Origin: Thermoplasmata archaeon | GTDB lineage: Archaea; Thermoplasmatota; Thermoplasmata; Thermoplasmatales; Thermoplasmataceae | Assembly (NCBI GenBank): GCA_021793945.1 | Contig: JAJYRT010000013.1 | Location: 1-24,211 of the forward strand | DNA: 24,211 nt | Direction: 5' to 3' | Made by a program: the position numbers and the translations under genes | Notes under the pieces: model-generated | What the model was told of the DNA's origin: nothing | Database searches by the model: none | Seen by the model: the letters and a program-made list of their open reading frames with translations, nothing else | Part shown: one piece after another, positions 15,562 to 23,500 of the stretch | How the letters are laid out: every line of letters starts with the position of its first letter | How positions within the stretch are numbered: position 1 is the first letter of the stretch

Positions 15562-16932
15562 ATGCTAAAGGATATAATTGATCCAAAATTTTATGAACTT
15601 CTTTTCAGGGGATCATCCCGGATAAAGAATTCTCAATATGTCAGGGTGCTGGCTCATTACGATGGGGATGGGACCAGTGCTGCGATTATATTATGCAGCA
15701 CACTCAAGAGGCTCGGCAAAAAGTTTCACCTGGGTTACATAAAGAGCCTGGACGGTGAAAACTTCAGGAAGAGGATCGAGGAAGAGCCGGATTCAATAAC
15801 GGTCATTGTGGATGCAGGTTCAGACCAGGTTCAGTATGTGCCAGAGGCTGAGAATCTCATAATTCTGGATCACCATTTCTACGGCAAATCAACTGTGCAG
15901 GCCCTGAACATCAATGCAAGGGATTTTGGAATAGATGGCACAAGGGAAACTTGCGGTTCTACCATGGCTTACCTCATGGCGCTGACAATTGACGAGAAGA
16001 ACAGGGATCTTTATCCATTCTTTCTTTCAGGAGTTATTGCAGACAAGCAGGATATCGGAGGACTGCGAGGATTGAATAGCATTCTTGAGAAAGAATACGG
16101 AAGAAATTATGACTCTGTACATACACTGAACCTGGAAGGCGGCACGGTTGTTGATGCAATAACCTATTCCACGGATCCATTCTTCAAGGATCTCACCGGG
16201 AATCCGGAAAATGTGAATAAGCTGCTTCAGAACCTTGGCATAAAACCGGAAACGAGCGTATACAACCTTCAGGATACTGAGAAAGCGTCCCTTGCAAATG
16301 CACTGGCAGCAAAACTCATCAGCCAGAACATTGGGCTGGAGGCCATGAAGTACCTTGAGGGTGACATAATCAGGTTCAAGGATCTGGATTTCTCCTCCAA
16401 GGAAGTCAGCAGCATAGTTGACGGAAACAGCAAGATCGGGAAAAATTCCATACCCGTACAGTACTTCCTCGGTGACATTTCCGTAAAGGAAGAGATGATT
16501 TCCAACTGGAAGATATCCAAGACAAAACTCATCGAATACACATATAGAGTACTCAAGGACATTTATGAGGAGGACAGCATAAGGTATTTTTATGCCCCTG
16601 AAGGCGAGATGACGGGATCAATAAGCGGTATCCTTTCCCTCTATCTTCTCAAGCAGGACAAGCCACTCATCGGCTTTAATGCCGGATCGGATAATACCAA
16701 GGTCTCGTCGCGTGGAACAAGGAAACTTGTGCAGAGGGGGTTGAACTTATCAACCGTAATGAGGGAAGCTTCCACCCAGGTAGGAGGAAGCGGTGGCGGG
16801 CACGACATAGCCGCAGGAGCGGTCATACCCAGGGGAAAGGAGAAGCAGTTCGTTGAACTTGCAAATGACATGGTAAAGGGACAGCTATCGGGTAATGGCG
16901 CCAAGGAGCCGGGATTAATTGGAGATGCCTGA
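15562..16932 (+). CDS. DHH-family single-strand nuclease (archaeal RecJ/GAN type)
   Basis: 456 residues from the ATG at 15562, 5 nt after the S15 stop. An in-frame GTG at 15532 would add ten residues inside S15. Phosphoesterase motifs, numbered from the ATG: AHYDGDGTSAA (H32, D34, D36), VIVDAGSDQ (D84), ILDHHF (D103, H104, H105), GVIADKQD (D161), and the C-terminal DHHA1 loop GGSGGGHDIAAGAV. All metal ligands are present, so it should be active. Archaeal members include GAN, a 5'-3' exonuclease bound to GINS in the replisome, and RNA/oligonucleotide phosphodiesterases. The sequence alone does not separate these. Operon partner of S15. Confidence 0.9.
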   Translation: MLKDIIDPKFYELLFRGSSRIKNSQYVRVLAHYDGDGTSAAIILCSTLKRLGKKFHLGYIKSLDGENFRKRIEEEPDSITVIVDAGSDQVQYVPEAENLIILDHHFYGKSTVQALNINARDFGIDGTRETCGSTMAYLMALTIDEKNRDLYPFFLSGVIADKQDIGGLRGLNSILEKEYGRNYDSVHTLNLEGGTVVDAITYSTDPFFKDLTGNPENVNKLLQNLGIKPETSVYNLQDTEKASLANALAAKLISQNIGLEAMKYLEGDIIRFKDLDFSSKEVSSIVDGNSKIGKNSIPVQYFLGDISVKEEMISNWKISKTKLIEYTYRVLKDIYEEDSIRYFYAPEGEMTGSISGILSLYLLKQDKPLIGFNAGSDNTKVSSRGTRKLVQRGLNLSTVMREASTQVGGSGGGHDIAAGAVIPRGKEKQFVELANDMVKGQLSGNGAKEPGLIGDA

Positions 16933-16980
16933 TTCTGCCTATTCTGGACGTAACTCCAGACGGGAACAGCAATTGGCGCC

Positions 16981-17211
16981 ATGGGACCCGGTTTGCCCGT
17001 CTACCTGATCACGCCAAGTGCCAGTGTGATCGCAGGAAACATACCTGCGATTGGTATTCTCTACGCATTTAACTTTGCGGCGGGAGTGATAGTTGCCATG
17101 GCCAGCCTCATGGGGAATGGAATCAAACATCTCACTCTTGATTCTTTTCGCCAATTGTCCGGAGTTGAGAAAAACACCTATATACGATTAACGGGAGGTC
17201 AAGGAGGGTGA
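16981..17211 (+). CDS. doubtful small membrane ORF (possible remnant)
   Basis: 76 codons giving one or two hydrophobic segments (VIAGNIPAIGILYAFNFAAGVIVAMASLMG) then a polar tail. The hydrophobic character continues upstream of the ATG (ALQTGTAIGA-like) only as far as a TAA eight codons earlier. No TATA box or SD lies before the ATG. It could be a real small membrane protein read through from the DHH gene, or the surviving part of a longer permease-like gene. I do not recognise the family. The opposite-strand frame here looks like a shadow. Confidence 0.3.
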   Translation: MGPGLPVYLITPSASVIAGNIPAIGILYAFNFAAGVIVAMASLMGNGIKHLTLDSFRQLSGVEKNTYIRLTGGQGG

Positions 17212-17213
17212 GA

Positions 17214-17300
17214 TTGTGCAATGTTTCCAGTGGTGTTGAATTGCTCATTCCACAGGAACAGTTGAAAATCATATTGAGCTGCCAACAAAAAAATAGGTAA
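17214..17300 (+). other. short SD-preceded ORF or leader RNA (28 codons)
   Basis: GGAGGGTGA at 17203-17211 is the strongest SD-like stretch in the window. It lies 6 nt (measured from GGAGG) before TTG 17214, which opens MCNVSSGVELLIPQEQLKIILSCQQKNR and stops at 17300. A TATA-like CCTATATACG at 17177-17186 is correctly placed to start a transcript here. It could be a small protein or just a chance site; no homology is known to me. Confidence 0.2.
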
Positions 17301-17313
17301 AGTCACGAAGAAC

Positions 17314-17324
17314 CTTTAAATATT
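17314..17324 (+). promoter_or_regulatory. TATA box for the small membrane protein
   Basis: CTTTAAATATT is centred about 29 nt before ATG 17348, consistent with a near-leaderless transcript. Confidence 0.5.
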
Positions 17325-17347
17325 TATCAAATCATCATGTTTATATC

Positions 17348-17557
17348 ATGATTCCGACGCCACTTCTGAAGAACCTCATAATGATTTCCATCATAATCTC
17401 CTTCCTTGCAACATTCCTCAACCAACTGGGAATACTGCAGTATCCTTTCGGGGCTACGTATGGGACCATCTGGAATATTGGTGACATAATAGGGCTTATG
17501 TTCGCAATAATAGCCATCCGCCTCGTTGTAAGGGTGCCGGAAAAACAACCAGCATGA
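17348..17557 (+). CDS. small two-helix membrane protein, function unknown
   Basis: 69 residues, starting MIPTPLLKNLIM. Two hydrophobic helices at ~9-27 (LIMISIIISFLATFLNQLG) and ~43-63 (IWNIGDIIGLMFAIIAIRLVV) are joined by a loop with PFGATYGTIW. The tail VRVPEKQPA is short. A good TATA box precedes it and the frame has sensible codon use, so I think it is expressed. I do not recognise the family. The next gene is on the same strand 81 nt away and has its own TATA box. Confidence 0.6.
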   Translation: MIPTPLLKNLIMISIIISFLATFLNQLGILQYPFGATYGTIWNIGDIIGLMFAIIAIRLVVRVPEKQPA

Positions 17558-17609
17558 ACTTCTCTGTCCATTTTTACCTCCAGAAGGATCAAATCAAAAT
17601 GCGTAAAGC

Positions 17610-17619
17610 ATTTAAATCA
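17610..17619 (+). promoter_or_regulatory. TATA box for the RNase H-fold gene
   Basis: ATTTAAATCA is centred about 24 nt before the ATG at 17639, so the transcript is predicted to be leaderless. Confidence 0.55.
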
Positions 17620-17638
17620 TATGTGCATAGGCACTTGA

Positions 17639-18301
17639 ATGGGTCGGATAGGCATATTTACCCAGGACTTCAAGTTTTACCACGATGTTATTTACCGCCT
17701 CAAGGAATGGGATCTCCCGTTCGTGAGCATTGAGGATCCTGGACAGGTACCGGAAGACGTTTCAGTTGTCTTGAGCGCTGGCAGTGATGATCTGCTGCCA
17801 AGACAGATCAGGTCAAACAACCCTGTCAAGGCCATAAGAATGGCTCTCCCAAGGCTGTTGAACCGGTATGATTTCAACAGCGTGGTTATAGGCATTGACC
17901 CGGGGCCACGACCAGGACTTGCCGTGACGGCCGACAGGATTCTGACTGAGGCTTACGAATGCCCTGACACGCTATCAGTGGGAAAGGAAGTACAGGACAT
18001 TGCCGACTTCTATTCTTACAAGAGCATCTCTATAAAGATTGGAAATGGAGACGGCCCCAACAGGAAGGAAATAATAGACCACCTGGAAAAGACAAAAATA
18101 GGTATTACAATAGTCGATGAGACCAATACAAGCATGCCACACAAGATACACGATAACGCCCTGTCAGCCGCACGAATCGCATTCATCGAGGGAAATAATT
18201 ACCCACTTGCTGTGCCGAAGAAATTCAACCGCAAGGACGTTTACGATAAGGAATTTGTGACAATAAGGAAACTAGCTCTTTCCGGAAGAGGGAATTCCTG
18301 A
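17639..18301 (+). CDS. YqgF/RuvC-like RNase H-fold protein (predicted nuclease)
   Basis: 220 residues. Residues ~1-78 are an N-terminal domain of unknown fold (MGRIGIFTQDFKFYHDVIYRL...). From ~80 the chain follows the YqgF/RuvC plan: strand with first acid VVIGIDPGPRPGLAV (D87), a middle turn IKIGNGDGPNRKEIIDHL (D138) like the YqgF G-L-P-x-x-D-G region, then ITIVDETNTSMPHKIHDNALSAARIAF, where V-D-E-x-x-T/S (D160, E161) and the helix D-N-A-x-S-A-A (D172) match YqgF and the last RuvC acid. I infer a metal-dependent nucleic-acid nuclease: Holliday-junction resolvase, RNA processing, or an inactive relative. Its 3' end overlaps the convergent thiI by 30 nt. The fold call is fairly good; the substrate is unknown. 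Confidence 0.65.
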   Translation: MGRIGIFTQDFKFYHDVIYRLKEWDLPFVSIEDPGQVPEDVSVVLSAGSDDLLPRQIRSNNPVKAIRMALPRLLNRYDFNSVVIGIDPGPRPGLAVTADRILTEAYECPDTLSVGKEVQDIADFYSYKSISIKIGNGDGPNRKEIIDHLEKTKIGITIVDETNTSMPHKIHDNALSAARIAFIEGNNYPLAVPKKFNRKDVYDKEFVTIRKLALSGRGNS

Positions 18302-19723
18302 TATCTTTTTCATGGATTCCTCGCTCGCGTAAAAGGCATTCGCCCCAAGTGACTTGATCCTTGACGCCGCATAGGCACTCTGGAGACCTTTCTGGCAGTA
18401 GACAATGTAAACCTTGTCTTTGCCGTGATCATCAATTATTCGGGAGATGTCTCCGATTCCACCTCTTATGGCGCCAGGGTAATGCCATGCCCTGTACCTT
18501 TCCTCGCTTCTCATGTCTATCACTACGGAATTCTGCGCGATCCTGTCAGCACCGGCTACCGATCCGGATAGTGAGTTCCTGTATTGATCCAGTCCTGAGA
18601 ATTTGAAGGAAACACGATCTGCGACAAGCCGATCGACCAGGTCAAAATCACTCATGTCCCGGTCAAGGGTCTCTGGACTTATCCTGGTTATTGGAGTATC
18701 TGCAAATAACGAGCAGAATTCCCCGAGGTCCGCCTCGGGAACCGTGCCAATCCTCCGCGCGAGCTCGATTATGTCATCCTTGTCAAACCCTATGAGCGGC
18801 CTGAAAATTGGTATCTCAAGGCCGTGGCTTGTGGAACCCAGGTTCTCGGCTGTCTGGGAGGATACCTGTCCCAGGGACTCGCCTGTAACTATGCCATGTG
18901 CACCAGTCGATATTGCTATTTCCTGCGCAATAAGGTATAGCGCACGCTTGAACTCCACGTTCTGGAAGTGATACCTGTCCCTGTTTGCGAAAGTCTCGAT
19001 CATAGGCCTGCCATCTATGATGTTGATCGTTGGATCTGTACCTGTGGACCACCTGCTCAAAAGCTTTTCAGCAGACTTAAGGAAGGCAAGAGTGTCCACA
19101 GGATGCGCCAGTGAGCAGAATATCAGGTCAACCGGCGATCCACGCTTCATTATCATCCATGTTGCCACGGGTGAATCAAACCCTCCAGACATAAGACTGA
19201 CCATTCTTCCCTGCGACCCGAGTGGGAGGCCACCGGGCCCCTTGATTACCCGGCTATAGAGAAAGAGATCGCCATCCCTCAACTCCGCGCCGATTTCGAT
19301 CTGAGGGCTGCTTAGATCAACGCCAGTAGAATTTTCAAACAGTGCGGAACCGATTGCCCTGTCCATGTCCATAGAAGTGAAGCTGTGTGTTCCGGTTCTC
19401 CTGGATCTGACAGCGAAGGTTTTTCCCTTCACCGAATGATAGAATTCCTCTCTTGCCAGTCCAACAACATCTTCTAGACTGGTTGCCCTGTATTCTTTGC
19501 ATGGAGAAAATGACTTTACTCCTGCAACTGAACCTATGGCATATTCAGCCTCGTCGCCTTCCCTCTCCGGATAAAGCAGTATCCTGCCGGATTCTCTCTT
19601 AGCTGTAGCTGATATTCCATGTCTTGAGAGCGATGCCAGAAGGTTGTCGGCAAGCATCCTCTCCATTGATGCCCGGGCTTTCCTTCCCTTGAGGCCTATT
19701 TCAGAATACCTGACAATGAACAC
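18272..19723 (-). CDS. thiI: tRNA 4-thiouridine synthase ThiI with rhodanese domain
   Basis: 483 residues from GTG 19723 (a TTG at 19732 would add three). It adenylates U8 of tRNA and inserts sulfur to form s4U; it may also act in thiazole synthesis. Order: N-terminal ferredoxin-like/THUMP region (~1-160), PP-loop ATP pyrophosphatase with SGGFDSP (179-185), and a C-terminal rhodanese domain (~380-483). The rhodanese active-site loop YCQKGLQS has C443; C337 in GEFCSLF is the partner cysteine known from E. coli ThiI (C344/C456 there). Full three-domain ThiI is unusual in archaea, most of which lack the rhodanese part. A TATA box 25 nt before 19723 supports the GTG start. Confidence 0.95.
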   Translation of the reverse strand: MFIVRYSEIGLKGRKARASMERMLADNLLASLSRHGISATAKRESGRILLYPEREGDEAEYAIGSVAGVKSFSPCKEYRATSLEDVVGLAREEFYHSVKGKTFAVRSRRTGTHSFTSMDMDRAIGSALFENSTGVDLSSPQIEIGAELRDGDLFLYSRVIKGPGGLPLGSQGRMVSLMSGGFDSPVATWMIMKRGSPVDLIFCSLAHPVDTLAFLKSAEKLLSRWSTGTDPTINIIDGRPMIETFANRDRYHFQNVEFKRALYLIAQEIAISTGAHGIVTGESLGQVSSQTAENLGSTSHGLEIPIFRPLIGFDKDDIIELARRIGTVPEADLGEFCSLFADTPITRISPETLDRDMSDFDLVDRLVADRVSFKFSGLDQYRNSLSGSVAGADRIAQNSVVIDMRSEERYRAWHYPGAIRGGIGDISRIIDDHGKDKVYIVYCQKGLQSAYAASRIKSLGANAFYASEESMKKISGIPSSGKS

Positions 19724-19742
19724 TGTCTCCAAATGAGGAGGC

Positions 19743-19752
19743 GATTAAAAAG
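19743..19752 (-). promoter_or_regulatory. TATA box for thiI
   Basis: CTTTTTAATC on the minus strand is centred 25 nt before GTG 19723 but only 16 nt before TTG 19732. The spacing decides in favour of the GTG start on a leaderless transcript. Confidence 0.5.
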
Positions 19753-19850
19753 GATTTAGTGCTTAAGGCATGCTGAATAGCCTTTTCCTATCAGAATTAC
19801 CGGTGACATATGTTTATTTACTATTTTGATGTGACATAATATCAAGGGGT

Positions 19851-20321
19851 GTGAATTCGACGAACGTTGTTAAGCATCTTACCCTTAAGGAAATCAACAG
19901 GCTTGTTTCTGAGTACCAGAAGAGCGTAAAAATGTACAGGAAACTGATTTTTATCAGGATGCTATACCAGGGGTTGCCTGTATCAAAGGCGTGTTCAAGG
20001 ATAGGAATAACGGAGGTCTGCGGTTATAAGTGGCTATGGGCATGGAACGAGAACGGTCCTTACAGCCTGAAGCCCGGGGACAGGAGTGGGAGAACTCCCC
20101 GCGTCAATATAGACAGGCTTGGTAATTTTATCGCAAAGGCCCCGGATTTGCTCAAAAGCGAGAAGCTCCTCTCTGACTTCATCACTTCAAATTTTCACGT
20201 CAAATATTCCAAGCGCCAGATTGCCAGGATTTCACATACCCTGAAAGCAAGCCTCGCCACAAACCTTAATCACCATCAAAGGGTGCTTGACGATCATCGA
20301 AATTATGACTTAATGAATTAA
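19851..20321 (+). pseudogene. IS630-like transposase N-terminal HTH part, catalytic domain absent
   Basis: 156 residues from GTG 19851. Residues ~30-66 (KLIFIRMLYQGLPVSKACSRIGITEVCGYKWLWAWNENG) are the first helix-turn-helix of IS630-type transposases, followed by the linker LKPGDRSGRTPR. Residues ~105-132 (LLSDFITSNFHVKYSKRQIARISHTL) are the second, winged HTH. A complete IS630 protein continues into an RNase H-like DDE domain; here the frame stops after LNHHQRVLDDHRNYDLMN, and no DDE-coding frame follows in the 203 nt before the protease gene. It is either a decayed insertion sequence or a retained DNA-binding protein. A TATA-like TTTATTTAC (19812-19820) precedes it. I found no convincing terminal inverted repeats or target duplication. 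Confidence 0.65.
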
Positions 20322-20458
20322 TGTCATTTAGACCTTCTCATATAACCAAGAGAAACCTGAATTCCCAGTATTTCCATTTTTATGCAGTCTTAATGATAAA
20401 TAGAATTTTTCACTTTTGATTTGTTTCGCAGGTTTACAATACGCTTATGAAACATTAT

Positions 20459-20470
20459 GGATTTAATTTT
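20459..20470 (+). promoter_or_regulatory. TATA box and SD for the sedolisin gene
   Basis: GGATTTAATTTT lies about 60 nt before GTG 20525, giving a leader of about 35 nt. The leader ends in GAGGTGA (20511-20517), 7 nt before the start, a near-perfect SD. This is the same layout as the archaellin gene. Confidence 0.5.
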
Positions 20471-20524
20471 TTTAGATCGGAATTTGCCCAATGGGCATAG
20501 CCCGGTCGACGAGGTGAACAACCA

Positions 20525-23500
20525 GTGAATAACAGGAATCGAGTGTTTTTTGCGTTGTTGATAGCTGTACTTTTTATGGCCTCCGCCTTTGTCTTTGTGG
20601 ATCAGGGCCAGGCTGCCGCTGCTTCAACGCATTGGGGATACAAGACGTCCGCAGGCATGGAACCGCTGGTCAGCGTCCAGAATTCATCCCTGAATCAACT
20701 GGCCTCAACGGCGGGTACATACACGTTGATGGATGAACAGAGCCACTTTAACCCATCCGCAATAGTGATTGTAACCATCAGCCTGAAAACCGGATCGGGA
20801 TTTGGCAACCTGATTAACGCTGTTTCAAACCCGGCTTCAATGCAATACAGGCAGTACGTATCGACAGGGGAACTTGGGAACCAGTATGGGATCAGCACAT
20901 CTGCCTATAACGGAATAATCAGCTACTTCGAAGGATTTGGCATAACTGTGTACACCAGCAGCGCAAGAATTTCGCTCACCCTGCAGGGTACAGTGCAGGA
21001 GTACGAGGAGGCTTTCCACACACAGATAGGGGCGTATGCAATCGAATACACTAGCAATGGCATATGGAACCCGCTGTTTGGAAATGAAAGCGGAACACCA
21101 GGATCGGTTTCTGTTTCACCAATAATATATGTTGACACAAGTGGATTGGATCTACCTGCCTCCATAGCACAGTATGTCTCAGGTATCACCGGTCTGGACG
21201 GCATGGTTGCCCAGCCCGACGTAATGCTTCCATTCGGAATGAATCCATCGATGGTCACGGTCGGCTCGTCTTACATAACTGGCGGGAATGCCCAGTTCCC
21301 GATATATACTGGAAACAATGCATCCTACCCACTGGGTAACGCGAGCAATCCGTACACAATAGACCAGATACAGAACATATCTTATGCTAACTTCACCTGG
21401 ACGCCAAATAGCCTGACCCCAACTGATGCTGCTTTCAACGATCCCTCCGGGAATTACCAGTTCATATACCCCAGCACAATGCACGTACTCACGGGAGCCA
21501 GCAACCTCTGGAGCGGCCGGAGCACAATTGGAGGTGCCCCTGACCTTGGCCAGGGCATAACTGTCGCAGTTATTGAGGTGGGTACTCTTCCGCTGTCATG
21601 GCTGCAGGGATTCTCACAGGAGGTTTTCAACAATCCTAACCAGATCACCGATCGACTCAGCGTTGTTCCACTGCTTGGAGCAAACCTGTTTGATGGGGAG
21701 ATTTACGGTTGGACCCTGGAAACTGCACTTGACATAGAGTACATTGCTGCAATGGCACCAGCTGCACACATAGACCTGGTGGCTGTTCCGAACCCGAACT
21801 TCTCAGCCTTTGACTACGCCTACCAGTACATTGCGCAGAACCTTGTCAGCGGAAACAACGCTACGGATTCCATAACAATAACCAGCAATTCATACGGAAG
21901 TGACGAGGCATATACGGCATTCTTCGGATCCCCAACCTATATGCAGGTGGAGAACACTCTGCTGACCGAACTCAACCTTGTTGGAGTAACGAATTTCTTT
22001 GCAACGGGAGACTACGGATCATACGCAGGGCTTTATGAATATGGAGCAACGAGCGCAGGCATCCCTGCCATAGCCAACGGATCGACCAGTGTCGGTGGTG
22101 GACAGTTGACTGCTGAAAGCGCAGGACAGGCTTTTCCAGATACAAACGTATGGGCATACTACCCTGAGTACGGAATAATGATGCAGGTAGCACCGGCATC
22201 CGGAGAACAGTCATTCACTTACTGGGCTTACGGTGAGGGTTTAAGCGGGACCTTCAAGGGAATAATTGGAGGAGGCTTCGGGCAATCCCTTATGACACAG
22301 CAGCCCTGGTGGCAAAACGCCCTGGATACCTACACATCCGGAGCAAGAATGGATCCTGTCGTAAGCGGAGCAGCAGCTTTCAACATGTCAGTATACACAG
22401 GTTTCTGGAACCTCTTCTATGGCGGCACTTCATTTGCAACACCGATAACAGCAGGTGAATGGGCGCTCATTGAGGAGCAGGCTAACATAATACTAGGCAC
22501 TCCAGCTCTGGGTGACATAAACCCTGTCCTGTATGGAGCACATAATGCATACGAAGCTGGAATTTCATCGTTCCACTACAATCCATACCTGCTGATGCAG
22601 AACATTGGATCTGGATTCAACTATGGTCCTACAAACAGTTTTGCCTGGTACTACTTCAATCTCAGCATTGCAGTCCCATCGGATCCAATAGTGCCCTGGT
22701 GGATGTTCTCGCTTGAAAGCCCGGCCGGAAACGGTTGGAACTACCTGCAGGGACTCGGCATGATCCGGGCAGACGTCATGGATCAGGAGCTGCTTGGGCT
22801 TGTCGACTCAGCAGGGCATGCGCTGCTGAACGAGGAATTCACTGTCCTGATGGCTACTCCATCCGGCCTTGAGCCCATAACGACACTAACGGGAGGGCAG
22901 ACGTACACATTCCAGATTCTTCTTGCAAACGGCCAGGCAGGAGGGCTTTACAAGGTATACGCGTACTCCGGTGGCCCAAATAACGGCGCATATGGAGGGG
23001 GGACGGTTTCCACTTTTACAACCAGCAGCAACGGCGAGTTCACTTACACGCCAGCTTACAACATGAACTCGCCTTCGATTGCGGGATCTGAGTACGGCTA
23101 CTTCAAGATACTTTCACAGGGAAGCATCCAGTGGTCATTCCAGCAGTTTGCTGTAAGCTCGCCCGCGGCAACGGGAACGCTGACACTCGGAGTCACCAAT
23201 GCCATGGGTATGCTTGAAACCGGAATTGCAGAGGTGCCAATGTTCATTGATACACAGACGGGATTTTACAACTATCTAGGAGCCACAGGGGAAGTGTTCC
23301 TGAACGGAAACCCTGTTAGCAATGCAGTTGTGCACCAGATTTCTGTGAACAATACCCAGTTCTCGCAGGAGTTCAGCGGATTGCCTGTGTCGAGCTATGC
23401 TCCCGGGGTTGAACTCGGCACCTTTTTGACAGACGGAAGGGGAATGTTCAATTTCTGGACGGATGCTGGTCTTGCGGAACTGAATGCCTCACTTTTCACG

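Noticed and set aside
16939..17154. Minus-strand frame of 71 codons under the doubtful membrane ORF
   Set aside because: The translation is rich in H, R, C and N with no fold-like pattern, and no promoter or SD precedes it. It looks like a shadow frame.
17337..17351. Four-codon upstream frame (ATG TTT ATA TCA TGA) whose stop overlaps the ATG of the small membrane protein
   Set aside because: It could be a coupled upstream ORF, but the TATA spacing puts the transcript start within it, and such a short frame arises easily by chance.
19800..20335. TGACAT/ATGTCA motifs on both sides of the HTH gene as possible IS ends
   Set aside because: The match is only 6 bp and not at consistent distances. 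No TA duplication or longer inverted repeat could be seen.
20470..20500. GCCCA-A-TGGGC hairpin before the sedolisin gene
   Set aside because: The stem is only 5 bp with a 1-nt loop, too small to form a stable structure or to claim as an operator.
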